A stretch of 64,000 nucleotides of DNA from Prochlorococcus sp. AG-412-I05 (GTDB lineage Bacteria > Cyanobacteriota > Cyanobacteriia > PCC-6307 > Cyanobiaceae): positions 51,302-115,301 of the forward strand of contig QCLC01000003.1 in the NCBI GenBank assembly GCA_003214855.1, written 5' to 3'. The position numbers were made by a program, and so were the translations under genes. The notes under the pieces were generated by a model. The model was not told the DNA's origin. It saw only the letters and a program-made list of their open reading frames with translations, and did not search any database. Shown one piece after another: positions 29,781-39,405 of this stretch; the stretch's first letter is position 1; the number at the start of each line of letters is the position of its first letter.

Positions 29781-30914
29781 TCACAATTGATCAGGCGCCA
29801 ACATCTGTACCAGTTTTCTCACTTGGGTCAAGTGATGATGAACTGTGAATTGTGTAGCAACCCGCTTCTGAGCAGCGGCTCCCATTCTCCCAGCCTGCGC
29901 AGGATCTTGAACAAATCTCGCCATAGCAATGGCCATGCCATAGACATCTCCCTCATCCACTAAAAAGCCACTGACGCTGTCCTGCACCACCTCTGGGATC
30001 CCCCCATGGCGGGTTGAGACAATTGGAAGCCCACTCAACATCGCCTCCAATACAGAAACCGGAGAACCCTCGCTATCCCCATCTGCAGCAATCTGAGAAT
30101 GCTGAACAAAGCACCTTGCCTGACGCAATAAGATAGCCACCTGGTCCCGATCAGCCAATCCAGGCAGGCTCACTGAGGAAACTAAAGCAAGCTCGCCCAC
30201 TAACTGACGCGCTTCCTCCAACAGTGGCCCATCACCAACCATGACCAACTTGGTGGTAAGCGCTGCAGCCTCAGGCAACAACTGGCGCATAGCCGCGAAA
30301 GCGCGAATCGTTTGCAACGGACCTTTTTTTGCAACAAAGCGACCGACGGCTACAATCAAAGGAGAGGAGTTCTCTGGATCGGCACCAAAAAATAGTCGTT
30401 CATCAGCTCCTGAAGGACTCACAATAAGTTGAGTGTCGGGTGCACCCAAAGCCAGCAACGTTCGGCGCATGGGTTGGCTTTTAACAATGACCCCAGAGAC
30501 AATCGCCATCAATCGTCGGTAGCGGTGCTTCAAGAGCCCCAACCTGTTCTGTGCAGAAGCATCAGAGCCGCGAAAATGCACCACCAATGGGATATCACTC
30601 CAAGCGGCCGCCTCCATGATGCGCACCGCATGAAAACCAAACTCCACCATCAGCACATCTGGCTGATGACAATGGATCAAGATCCAGGCAACCAGGGAGC
30701 CTGGCAACGTGGCCAAACGCAAAAGGCCAAGTCTGGTTAGCGCCTTGCTGAAGAGAATGGCAATCCCATAGGCCAGTCGCCCTGGATTTGATAGTGGTCG
30801 CTCATCCCCGAAATAGGCCGTGATCTCAAAAGGCAACCCCTGAAGATTGACGCGAACAAAGGTTTCCGTTGGAGCACGTCTTGTTGGCGCGAACACAAGC
30901 AAGCGAATGCTCAT
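29781..30914 (-). CDS. Family 4 glycosyltransferase
   Basis: Retaining GT-B enzyme, probably adding one sugar of the surface glycan at the cytoplasmic membrane face. From ATG 30914 (MSIRLLVFAPTRRAPTETFV, 377 residues) the N-lobe has HFRGSDASAQNRLGLL, and the C-lobe has VAVGRFVAKKGPLQTIRAF, VMVGDGPLLEEARQL and the GT4 signature in SPVSVLEAMLSGLPIVSTRH with GGIPEVV. The ATG overlaps the upstream gene's stop as ATGA, so the longer frame from 30959 is rejected. The layout resembles colanic-acid-type WcaL/AmsK transferases, but the specific sugar is unknown. Confidence 0.87.
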   Translation of the reverse strand: MSIRLLVFAPTRRAPTETFVRVNLQGLPFEITAYFGDERPLSNPGRLAYGIAILFSKALTRLGLLRLATLPGSLVAWILIHCHQPDVLMVEFGFHAVRIMEAAAWSDIPLVVHFRGSDASAQNRLGLLKHRYRRLMAIVSGVIVKSQPMRRTLLALGAPDTQLIVSPSGADERLFFGADPENSSPLIVAVGRFVAKKGPLQTIRAFAAMRQLLPEAAALTTKLVMVGDGPLLEEARQLVGELALVSSVSLPGLADRDQVAILLRQARCFVQHSQIAADGDSEGSPVSVLEAMLSGLPIVSTRHGGIPEVVQDSVSGFLVDEGDVYGMAIAMARFVQDPAQAGRMGAAAQKRVATQFTVHHHLTQVRKLVQMLAPDQL

Positions 30915-32188
30915 GGAAGAGCGAGCACCGAGCGCCACTGTGTTTCCACCTGCGGCCAATCAAGGGCTGCAAGGCGATCACGTGCTGCCAATCCCAGACG
31001 ATTTCGTAGGTCCACATCTTGAGCCAGTTCCGACATCGCCTTGGCAAGAGCATGAGGATCCTCGCTGGGAACCACAATGCCGGAACGCCGATGTTCGACA
31101 ACCTCCAGTGGCCCTGGCGACGCATCGGTAACGATCACAGCAAGACCGGCAGCCATCGCCTCCAAAAGAGCATTCGGCATACCCTCAAACCTTGAAGGCA
31201 GCACAAATACAGAAGCTGCAGCAAGGAGTACCTCTGGATCACTGCGGAAGCCCTCAAAATGCACACGTTGAGCGACACCCTCGACTACAGCCTGACTCTG
31301 CAGTGCCAGCCGTTCCGGACCATCGCCAACAAGAAAAACTGGCCATTGACTGGCCGAGCCAGTCATCAGTGCAAGCGCCCGAATCAAGACATCGATGCCC
31401 TTCTGAGGAACCAGCCTGGCCACGGTGACAAATGCTTCTGACCGTATGCCATCAGCGGCATTGGCAACAGGGAGAGATTCATCCTTTCTCGGCAGGGGGT
31501 TGGGCAATAGTTCTAGGCGTTGCAAGTTGGGTAAACACTCAAGAGACTGGCGCACACCATCGGTATTAGCGGTGACCACATCCGCACGTCGGTAAAGAAC
31601 CTCGCGTAGCCGCTGCCAGGGGAACGGCAACGACTGACGCGATAAATCATTGCGCTCAGAAATCACCAGGTGGGTCGAAGAATCCCAAAGGGCCTGGCAC
31701 ACCAACATGTTGGTACGACTTAAAAACGCCAGGACCCGCTGAGGCTGATGCTGGCGAAACAAATCCTGAAGCAGCAGTGCCTGAGGCCCACCAACCCCGT
31801 GTATACACCAACAGAGCAATCCTGATGCAAGGCCATTCCTGCCAGGCTTAGCCTCGCCACTCAACCAGGGCCAAACCAGCAGCAGCAAAAGTTTTGCGGC
31901 GATGCGATGTAGTCGTCGCCGCTGAGCGAACACGAATCGTCGACCACGCGCTGCCAGGGATCGGTTCCAAGAGTCCCTGTGCCACGCGGCATCGACAGCA
32001 GGCCCTAGATCACAATGATCAAGTCCATCAGGGAGGCAATGGGCAATGGAATGACCTGGCAGCAAAGTCACAACACGCAGGCTTAGCCCCTGAGCCGCGA
32101 AGTGATCAGCAGCGAGAAGAGCAACCTTTTGGGCACCGCCCGGCCCCAAATGAGGCAACACCAGCCAAAGATCATCCATCTTTGCCAT
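30911..32188 (-). CDS. Family 4 glycosyltransferase
   Basis: A 425-residue GT-B enzyme. It starts MAKMDDLWLVLPHLGPGGAQ, the usual L-x-GGA start of this subfamily. The C-lobe has VARLVPQKGIDVLIRALALM, FLVGDGPERLALQ, VLPSRFEGMPNALLEAMAAG and the donor-binding E-x7-E segment within it. Between about 95 and 135 lies an insertion with a hydrophobic stretch that may lean on the membrane. ATG 32188 and ATG 32179 both overlap the upstream stop at 32172. It overlaps the next gene by four bases (ATGA). A similar sequence next door (32172-33386) suggests an old duplication; donor and acceptor are unknown. Confidence 0.88.
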   Translation of the reverse strand: MAKMDDLWLVLPHLGPGGAQKVALLAADHFAAQGLSLRVVTLLPGHSIAHCLPDGLDHCDLGPAVDAAWHRDSWNRSLAARGRRFVFAQRRRLHRIAAKLLLLLVWPWLSGEAKPGRNGLASGLLCWCIHGVGGPQALLLQDLFRQHQPQRVLAFLSRTNMLVCQALWDSSTHLVISERNDLSRQSLPFPWQRLREVLYRRADVVTANTDGVRQSLECLPNLQRLELLPNPLPRKDESLPVANAADGIRSEAFVTVARLVPQKGIDVLIRALALMTGSASQWPVFLVGDGPERLALQSQAVVEGVAQRVHFEGFRSDPEVLLAAASVFVLPSRFEGMPNALLEAMAAGLAVIVTDASPGPLEVVEHRRSGIVVPSEDPHALAKAMSELAQDVDLRNRLGLAARDRLAALDWPQVETQWRSVLALP

Positions 32189-33386
32189 TCCGAATGCCCT
32201 GATGATCTGCTATTGGCAAGCCTGCCAGAGCTTTACAGAAACTCTGACGCAAAGCCTGTTGAGCAAAGCGCTCGTGAACATCTAATGCTTGCTTGGCTAA
32301 TGAACGGCGCCGTGTTGTATCGGCCAAAAGCTCAGCCAAAGCCTCAGCCCAATCCATGGGAGAAGCCTCCACAGGCATTAACAGCCCATTACGACCATTC
32401 TCAATCAAATCGGCTGGGCCAGTGAGGCAATCTGAGGCAACACAAGCACAGCCTGCCGCCATCGCCTCCAATAACACGTTAGGGAAACCCTCATGACGCG
32501 AGGGAAGAACATAAATCCCAGCACGTTGATACCAATCCATCATGTTGCCAACGCGCCCCGGGAAGTGAAGTCGAGCCTGAAAGTCGCCATGTTGAGCAAG
32601 CAGAGCTCGCAAATTGGCCTGCTGATCCATGCCGTGATAGATCGTTGACGCAAGGCCCACAATCACGAGCTGCACCCTTGGCAAGCGAGCTGCCAATAAG
32701 GCAAAGGTCTGCATCAAGCGATCGAAACCCTTTTGATAGGCCTTAGTGCCAGCAGCCAAAATGAGAGGGTCATCTGCAACCACCCCGGCAGCCGCAAGCC
32801 AAGCCTCTGGGTCAGGGGCAGGATCAAAACGTGGCAGTGGCCACTGCACGGGATTCGGCAACAGCAGCTGATGCTTAGCTCCAACCTTGTTCGCAAGCCA
32901 CTTGCCCGTTGATCGGGTCTGCACCAAATGGAGATCTGCCCATGGATAGGTCAAACGTCTTAATAACCGCCAAGGCATAGCAAGTCGCTTAGCCGGTGGA
33001 TAGTTCCGCTCAGAAACAACACATGGCACAGCCAGAGAACGTGTGGCTAGAAGCAGTTTGATGGCTGGCAACGTGGTCATACCAATAGCCACGGCAACCC
33101 GCTCACGCCGGATCCAACACCGCAAACGCTTGACCCGCCATGGGAAACCAAACCAGCCAAGAATCATTAGCCAGTCGGGATCAACTGGCTCCACTACCCT
33201 CTCTACCTCTGCTGGAATGGGGTAAAAGTCTTTACTCAAAGACTGCCGCGTCAGAACAACGGGTGTCCAACCTGCCTGATGCAACCAATTAGCGAAAATG
33301 AGAGTGATCCTCTCAGCTCCCCCAATCTTCAATGAATCAACGTACAAAAGCACTCGTGGCGACGAGACATCAACCACATCTTTCAT
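32172..33386 (-). CDS. Family 4 glycosyltransferase
   Basis: A 404-residue GT-B enzyme with N-terminal VLLYVDSLKIGGAERITLIF and a C-lobe holding ILAAGTKAYQKGFDRLMQTF, LVIVGLAS, YVLPSRHEGFPNVLLEAMAA and GLLMPVEA. The E-G-F-P-N-V-x-x-E core is the GT4 donor site. It overlaps its upstream neighbour by four bases (ATGA at 33383-33386) and its downstream neighbour by 8-17 bases, so the three transferases are tightly coupled. N-acetylgalactosamine-type transferases (PglA/PglJ) look broadly similar, but I would not name the sugar. Confidence 0.88.
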   Translation of the reverse strand: MKDVVDVSSPRVLLYVDSLKIGGAERITLIFANWLHQAGWTPVVLTRQSLSKDFYPIPAEVERVVEPVDPDWLMILGWFGFPWRVKRLRCWIRRERVAVAIGMTTLPAIKLLLATRSLAVPCVVSERNYPPAKRLAMPWRLLRRLTYPWADLHLVQTRSTGKWLANKVGAKHQLLLPNPVQWPLPRFDPAPDPEAWLAAAGVVADDPLILAAGTKAYQKGFDRLMQTFALLAARLPRVQLVIVGLASTIYHGMDQQANLRALLAQHGDFQARLHFPGRVGNMMDWYQRAGIYVLPSRHEGFPNVLLEAMAAGCACVASDCLTGPADLIENGRNGLLMPVEASPMDWAEALAELLADTTRRRSLAKQALDVHERFAQQALRQSFCKALAGLPIADHQGIRNGKDG

Positions 33387-35608
33387 CTCGTCACCTCATC
33401 CATCGAAGTCAAGAGATAATCAGGGAATAGCGGCAGTACTCCATCAAGAGATGGATCCTTGTTCTTAATCATTAATCTCAGTAATTCATGAATATGCTGT
33501 GATTCACGCTGGGGACTGATGATCAGCCTTTCAAGGCTATCGACCTCTTTTATGAGAGCCTTAGCGAAACCACGATGATCCTCCCGGGCATTATTATTAT
33601 CATGAATAGATAAGTGACAATATTCCTCAACCCGAGCTAGCCGTTGCCTTGCCTGATAATAAAGAGATTGATCACCCAATCGCCAAGCCTCAAGAACATC
33701 AATCAAAAGACATCGCATCAGGTTGCGAGTTAGTCGGTATGATGTGCCCCTATTAATCATATTCAAATTGAAACTATCCATAAAACTCGACGCTCGTCGA
33801 CCAATAGCCGCCAAATCCTTTCGATCGCCTAGCTCTAAATATAAATAAGTCAGGGTCATGTAGCATGAGATCAATAGTTTGGCTCGGTTTGTGCGATTAG
33901 CTTGCCGACAAATTCGAGTTCCTGGATCACTTTCAAGCTGCCTTACAAATACCTCCAATGCAACAGTCGTTTCGCGCATTCTTGCTTGATCACAACTTTT
34001 AAGAATCCGATAGGCCAGCACCACACTTGAATAGCATCGATAGGTCATAGGCAAGTGGAGGCTTCTGGACAAAGTTTCAAATAATGCAATCTGCTTCTGT
34101 GGATTTTCGGGGCGTGAATCGCGACGAAACAGCAATGTTTTAAGGGTATCAATCTGACCATTGTTAACCCAAAGATCTTCCATGACTTCGAGAGCAGCAT
34201 CGAAATCACCTTGCTTAACGAAGCGTATGGCTAACGCACGAAGTACAGGAATGTTTCGTGGCCAACGACGTCTGAAAGCCCGCAAAATTTCAAATGCACG
34301 GCCATGGAAACCGATTCGTTCCAAGCCAACAACCAAAAGAATCGTGAGCTTTGACAGCAGCCACTCAGGCCAATAGCTGGGGAATATTCGCACCAGTACA
34401 TTGCTCCCCCCATACGCCGCGTCGCTCGCCACAGCATCACGCAAAATCCCGATCTCATTGAGCACTGACAACATGGCTGCTGTTCGCGCCTCATAGGTGT
34501 GTGCTGCCGCTAAGGCAAGTCGCTCCTTCACAGATGGTCCGCCAGAAGCAAGTGCACTGGAAATTCCCGCTTCGAATGAAGATGGTTCAGGCTCACAGAG
34601 AATTGCAGCGGCTGCGTGAGGTCGAAGAGCAGGGATTGCAGTAGCCACAACTGGCAAACCAGATGCCAAGTATTCAAAGAACTTCATTGGAAACATATGA
34701 CGTGTGTAATTGTTGTGGCGCAATGGCAGCAAGGTGACGTCACAGTGAGCAAGCCATGCCGGCAATTCGCCATAGGGCTTGGCTCCAACAAGATGAACAT
34801 TAGAGAAAGCGCGCAATTCCGAAATATCAGTGCCTTGGTCTGTCTCTCCAACCGGTCCTACAAAGACATAGTTCCACTGAGGTGTCCGGGATACCAAGAT
34901 TTCCAACATCGGCAAATGTAACTTATAGGCATCAATTGCACCTATAAATAGCAATCGAGGCCTGTCAAAATCATTTAAAAGGCTAGGACAAGGCAAGTTA
35001 CCCAGCAGCGCCTGGGCAAAATGTTTTTGGTCAGCGACGTTACCAAAAAAATGAGTATGGGGATTAAACCTCTCCAAATCAGCCTGTAAATCAGGAGATG
35101 TCGTAAAGACAACATCCACTGATCGACAAAGTTGATTCTCACTAGCACTGATCTTCTCAGCAGGCATACCTGGTTGAGCCTGGATGCGATCAACACAATG
35201 ATAAACAGATCCGCTAAAAGTTTCTAATGACAAATAACGAAGAGTCAGCGGATTATAAGTCCAAATAATTGGACTCTGGAAACCCAACCACTTTCGTGCA
35301 AACTCCAACCCCAAAGCCAAGGCCTTGGAATTGAAGCGCAAAGCAATACCCGACGTACCGCCTGGCAGCACGAAGGGAGACCAAACCCACACTCCCTCTC
35401 TCACATACCGAGGCGGACGCAAGACTCGACCAAGACGCCGCAGGATGCGGCCTCGATCAACAGCCCCAACACGAGGCGCACGCAGACCAAGAGAATCCAC
35501 ATACAACACTCGATGACCTGACGCTGCAAGGGATACCGCAACATGCTGCTTATTAGTCCATAGCGGATGATCCCAATCTGCAGTGGAAAGAATCACAAAG
35601 TCGGCCAT
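33383..35608 (-). CDS. Glycosyltransferase with long helical-repeat C-terminal region
   Basis: A 741-residue protein. Residues 1 to about 390 form a GT-B glycosyltransferase like those of the TuaH type: FVILSTADWDHPLWTNKQHV at the start, SVYHCVDRIQAQPG, RPRLLFIGAIDAYKLHLPML and a donor region MFPMKFFEYLASGLPVVATA. From about 400 to the end the chain is helical with A/L-rich pairs (for example VLRALAIRFVKQGDFDAALE), resembling TPR-like repeats and rich in Arg. I found no catalytic motif there. It lies 7 bases after the ABC exporter gene and overlaps the next transferase by ATGA. The tail may dock partner enzymes at the exporter; that is inference. Confidence 0.8.
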   Translation of the reverse strand: MADFVILSTADWDHPLWTNKQHVAVSLAASGHRVLYVDSLGLRAPRVGAVDRGRILRRLGRVLRPPRYVREGVWVWSPFVLPGGTSGIALRFNSKALALGLEFARKWLGFQSPIIWTYNPLTLRYLSLETFSGSVYHCVDRIQAQPGMPAEKISASENQLCRSVDVVFTTSPDLQADLERFNPHTHFFGNVADQKHFAQALLGNLPCPSLLNDFDRPRLLFIGAIDAYKLHLPMLEILVSRTPQWNYVFVGPVGETDQGTDISELRAFSNVHLVGAKPYGELPAWLAHCDVTLLPLRHNNYTRHMFPMKFFEYLASGLPVVATAIPALRPHAAAAILCEPEPSSFEAGISSALASGGPSVKERLALAAAHTYEARTAAMLSVLNEIGILRDAVASDAAYGGSNVLVRIFPSYWPEWLLSKLTILLVVGLERIGFHGRAFEILRAFRRRWPRNIPVLRALAIRFVKQGDFDAALEVMEDLWVNNGQIDTLKTLLFRRDSRPENPQKQIALFETLSRSLHLPMTYRCYSSVVLAYRILKSCDQARMRETTVALEVFVRQLESDPGTRICRQANRTNRAKLLISCYMTLTYLYLELGDRKDLAAIGRRASSFMDSFNLNMINRGTSYRLTRNLMRCLLIDVLEAWRLGDQSLYYQARQRLARVEEYCHLSIHDNNNAREDHRGFAKALIKEVDSLERLIISPQRESQHIHELLRLMIKNKDPSLDGVLPLFPDYLLTSMDEVTR

Positions 35609-35615
35609 AGTCCCT

Positions 35616-37433
35616 TCAGGCGTTCTCGAAACGAGTCATCTCTCGAAAGGTGGACGATGAGGAGCAAAGTGTCTCGTAATCACCGGATGCCTTGATGCAA
35701 CCATCCTGCAATTCATAAATCCGATCACACTTTTTGATAGTGGTTAACCTGTGGGCAATCACGATAGTGGTGCAACGTCTACCAATTAGGTCAAGCGCCT
35801 GAAGAACATCATGTTCTGTCTTGTTGTCGAGAGCACTTGTCGCCTCATCCAACACAAGTACTTTTGCCTTACGGAAAAAAGCTCTGGCCAGAGAAAGCCT
35901 TTGCCGCTGACCGCCAGAAAGTTTCACACCATTCTCACCAACCATGGTAAACAATCCATAAGGCATCTGACTCACATAGTCGTCAAACTGAGCAGCCTCC
36001 AAAGCAACCCAAACATCATCATCATTGATGGATTCAAGATCTTGACCGAAGGCAATATTTTCGCGAATACTTGCATCAAGGAGGCGAATATCCTGGGGCA
36101 CAAGTGCACAATTGGCCTGCCATGCCGGCACCTCCTCAGCATTGAGCGGAACACCATCTAAAGAGAGCTCTCCTCGCGACGGAAGGTATAACCCCAGCAA
36201 CAAATGAGCCAATGTGCTCTTACCACTCCCTGTGCCGCCAACCAAAGCAATCCTTGAACCGACTGGAATCGTCAGATTGATATCTCGAAGAACCTCTTTC
36301 TCAGTGCCGCCATAAGTAAAACCCACGCCCTCCAGTTCAATAAACCTTCGTGGCATGACTCCATCTGGAGTGGGCACCCCAGGGGAAGACAAAACGAGTC
36401 GATCAGGGGTCATGCTCAACAACTGCAAGGCATCCTTAATTTCAGGCAGGCCACCTCTGAGCTTGTTAATGCTGCGAAACATCGACTGCAGGGGAGCAGA
36501 GATACGCAACAACGTGACCAAGACTGCTGCCAACATCGGCACAGCTTCACGAAGTTTCTCTATATCACCAGCCAGCAATGCCGGAGCCAAACCAACCAAA
36601 AACAGGATGGTGATACCCGCAGGCTCAATGATGAACCTTGGCACATCAGGCAAAAGTTTAGAGAGACGGTCATAACGCTTAGCGATAGCACCATCTCTTG
36701 AGAAGCGCCCGACAAAGAATTCATCAGCCGAATAGATTTGCACATCTCTCATTGACCTCAGAGACTCCATCAGCAACAAATTGATCCTGCGCGAATAACG
36801 AACCTTCTGCTTTGTTGCCAGGCGCAAATAAGGAGTAATAATTTTGGATGCAAGCGAATATGCAGCCAACATCAAGACAAAAATTAGAAAAGAATTCCAG
36901 CCGAGTACAAAAACCACTCCGACCAGTAGAACCAAAACCGAAAGCGTGTTAGCAACAATCGTGATCAAAGGTGTCACAACTGTGGTTGAAACACGGTTAA
37001 GAATTCTGTTAAAGCGCTCGGAAAGATGAGCAGTTCGATTGTGAGTAAAAAACTCATAGCGTTGCAAAATCAAGTTGGCATAGACCTTATTAACTAAATC
37101 TGTCCAGATCTCTGCACTGAGCATGCTTTGCATCAGCGCAACACCAAAACGGATCGCTGAAGTAAACCAGAACGACGCGATTAAGAGTCCAATCAACCAT
37201 CCGGTTTGATCAAGAATGCCACCACCAAAAAAGCGGATGCCCGGAATACGATCATGCAACGTCGCTCCCGACATCACCCCTACCAACCTGGCCAGCAGAC
37301 CAACCAACAGCATGTCAAGCAAGCCCTGAAAAAAGGAGGCCAGCAAAACAAAAATCAGTAGGTTGATGCGCTTAGAAGGAAGTTGACGCAGCAGCTGTCT
37401 TAGTTCATTCCAGGTCTGGCTTTGCAAGAGCAT
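35616..37433 (-). CDS. ABC transporter, fused permease and ATPase
   Basis: Half-size exporter of the MsbA/PglK type. From ATG 37433 (MLLQSQTWNELRQLLRQL, 605 residues) residues 1 to about 340 hold about six membrane helices. The ATPase has Walker A VGGTGSGKSTLAHLLLG, signature VKLSGGQRQRLSLARAF, Walker B VLVLDEATSALDNKTEH and the switch histidine in VIAHRLTTI. A TTG 42 bases upstream is possible but would add no conserved part. Sitting inside a glycosyltransferase series next to a Wzy/WaaL-like gene, it probably flips a lipid-linked glycan (PglK-like) or exports polysaccharide. Lipid A export by a true MsbA is the alternative. Confidence 0.88.
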   Translation of the reverse strand: MLLQSQTWNELRQLLRQLPSKRINLLIFVLLASFFQGLLDMLLVGLLARLVGVMSGATLHDRIPGIRFFGGGILDQTGWLIGLLIASFWFTSAIRFGVALMQSMLSAEIWTDLVNKVYANLILQRYEFFTHNRTAHLSERFNRILNRVSTTVVTPLITIVANTLSVLVLLVGVVFVLGWNSFLIFVLMLAAYSLASKIITPYLRLATKQKVRYSRRINLLLMESLRSMRDVQIYSADEFFVGRFSRDGAIAKRYDRLSKLLPDVPRFIIEPAGITILFLVGLAPALLAGDIEKLREAVPMLAAVLVTLLRISAPLQSMFRSINKLRGGLPEIKDALQLLSMTPDRLVLSSPGVPTPDGVMPRRFIELEGVGFTYGGTEKEVLRDINLTIPVGSRIALVGGTGSGKSTLAHLLLGLYLPSRGELSLDGVPLNAEEVPAWQANCALVPQDIRLLDASIRENIAFGQDLESINDDDVWVALEAAQFDDYVSQMPYGLFTMVGENGVKLSGGQRQRLSLARAFFRKAKVLVLDEATSALDNKTEHDVLQALDLIGRRCTTIVIAHRLTTIKKCDRIYELQDGCIKASGDYETLCSSSSTFREMTRFENA

Positions 37434-37607
37434 GGACACGCCGCACAATTCTTCTCGGAGGCAGACGAAACGCAAGCATCCTTAAAGCGCAAGTTACCGG
37501 TTGCCAACCTCACCAATCAGCAACAGGTCGGCCAGCCAGGTAACCGATTGACCATCCCCAAGTCCCCTAGTCGATGCAGCAGCTCATCAGAAAGGCAGAA
37601 GCAACAA

Positions 37608-38708
37608 TTAGCGGCGAGAGATCAGCTTTCTCAAGAGCCTCAATAATCGGCCAACCTTTCGATGGCATCGCAACACAAAGGTTGGAGACCTCCTGAGGGG
37701 CGCTGCATCTGACGGCATGGTCTCAATAGCAGCCAGCGCCGATCTCCAACGCGATATCAAAGCCGTTTCCGTATGTTCACTTAACAACTGATTGAGCCGC
37801 TCCTGCGTTGGACACCAAGCCGCCGGCTCTCGCACAGATTCGCAAATTCGCCGCACATCCCAGGCGAGACTGCCGCAACCAATCTGATGGCCCACCACAC
37901 TCGGATCAAGGGTATCGGCGAGCGCATGGTTACAACTGCTGAACACAACGCAGCCGCAAGCCATCGCCTCTAGAGGGGGCAAGCCAAACCCCTCACTCAG
38001 GCCATTACCCCGCCAATACTCAGCCGAATCGTAGAGATAAACCTTGGAAGCGTTGAACAGAGCGACCAGATCGTCCACCCAGCCACTTTGAACCACAACC
38101 TTCAGCCCTAGCTTTCTCAAGGCAGGAACCAATTGCCCCAGCACATAACGGCTACTCTTTCGCTCCTGCACCAAGACATCGATGGGGCGATCTCCAGCTT
38201 CAGCCACAGCTGCTCCAATCCGAGCACCTCGCTCAAACCAATGGGGTTCTAAAGCATTTGGCACCCAAAAAAGAGGATTGCGCGGAGCCCGATCACCCCA
38301 GTAGCCAAGGGTATTCCTGCTCACAGCGAAGACAGGAACCCCTGAGGGAAGATCAAATCCATAGCCGCTGCTATGGGCGTGATAAACCACATGCCGCCCC
38401 CTTAGACGCCGCAACAACTTCGGCACTTCAAACCCCCAGCTCACCACCCAAAGTGTTTCCCCTGGAGCGGGTTCTTGCTGCAAAAGATCATCCAAAAACA
38501 GATAATCGTCCTGACGGTTCCGATAGGTCACCAAATCAGTAGGTCTAAGCCTGTTCACCAACCTTGCGGTATGGAGCGCCACTGAAAGACCACCGCAGCG
38601 ATAGCGATCAATAGTCCCCGGAACCAGAAAAAAGACGCGACGCACAGGGGCGAGTGGACTAACCGATGCAGAACTATGCCGCAGTTTGATCAAATCTGAC
38701 GATTGCAA
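37608..38708 (-). CDS. Glycosyltransferase, GT4-like
   Basis: A 366-residue protein with a GT-B-like layout. The N-lobe has FFLVPGTIDRYRCGGLSVAL and HVVYHAHSSGYGFDLP. The C-lobe has VVVQSGWVDDLVALFNASKV and GLSEGFGLPPLEAMACGCVV, in which E-G-F-G-L-P-P-L-E is the donor site of the family. A basic, Arg/Lys-rich tail (KVGRLLRLLRKLISRR) could bind membrane. The first codon is TTG at 38708; a later start is possible because the first 20 residues are not conserved. It begins the minus-strand polysaccharide series, 174 bases before the exporter start. Confidence 0.8.
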   Translation of the reverse strand: MQSSDLIKLRHSSASVSPLAPVRRVFFLVPGTIDRYRCGGLSVALHTARLVNRLRPTDLVTYRNRQDDYLFLDDLLQQEPAPGETLWVVSWGFEVPKLLRRLRGRHVVYHAHSSGYGFDLPSGVPVFAVSRNTLGYWGDRAPRNPLFWVPNALEPHWFERGARIGAAVAEAGDRPIDVLVQERKSSRYVLGQLVPALRKLGLKVVVQSGWVDDLVALFNASKVYLYDSAEYWRGNGLSEGFGLPPLEAMACGCVVFSSCNHALADTLDPSVVGHQIGCGSLAWDVRRICESVREPAAWCPTQERLNQLLSEHTETALISRWRSALAAIETMPSDAAPLRRSPTFVLRCHRKVGRLLRLLRKLISRR

Positions 38709-39219
38709 AGCTCCTCAGGCCACCGCATCTTCGGTGCTGCCGCCTCGTTGGCGGCGCGTGAGGCATCCAAACAGAACCTTCCCAATTGCAGCCACCAGGC
38801 TGAGATAGCTGGACTAAGCCATCACGCCTTGGAGGAAACAGCTCACGAAACAAGTGTTCTCGACCATCGTGAGGGCTGCCTTAGTGCCTTTTCTCAGTTA
38901 GCTCGCAAGCGCTACTGCCATTGAGAAAACAAACCTTTTAAAAGTGAAACCAAATCAAAATAGCCGGTAATTAATGAAGTCATCGGATTGCAGAGGGTTA
39001 AGAGAACCACCTCGCCACTGAGCTGATTTGCATTAACAAGGCGGCACTAAAGACACAAGTTCCAAAGCTGTCTTAGTAGAGCAAGATCCAGGGTCTCATC
39101 CTCGAGCCAACTACAAATATCTGGATCATCCCATCAGGAAGTGAAGATGGATTGAGCGGCTGGTAGATGCGGACTCAAGACATGAACATTCAATCTGGCC
39201 CTGAGCATCACTCCAAGTG
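38709..39219. other. Spacer upstream of gtrA region
   Basis: About 510 bases between divergent units. The promoter for the minus-strand glycan series should lie at its left end. A plus-strand frame from TTG 38703 to 38924 looks like chance: it has no recognised motif. No RNA gene or terminator was seen. Confidence 0.3.
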
Positions 39220-39384
39220 ATGCATCTTGTGGCGACTGCATCAATTCTTCTGAATCGTACCAATCTTGCAGGATCACTCAGTGCCATGCGATTACGGTTG
39301 AGGCACTTTGATGTTGTCCCTGATGAGGAATGGCTCTGCCATGTCATGTCTATTACTACTCGATCATCTCAAGACGATGAATAA
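39220..39384 (+). CDS. Possible small hypothetical protein upstream of gtrA
   Basis: A 54-codon frame from ATG 39220 ending 21 bases before the gtrA start. The product has a middle LSAMRLRLRHFDVVPDEEWL and an acidic tail SQDDE. The close spacing to gtrA suggests it could be the first gene of that unit, but I see no clear ribosome-binding site and do not recognise the protein. The reverse strand also has an open frame here, so chance is a real option. Confidence 0.25.
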   Translation: MHLVATASILLNRTNLAGSLSAMRLRLRHFDVVPDEEWLCHVMSITTRSSQDDE

Positions 39385-39405
39385 AGGCATTGAGACTGTG
39401 CTGGC

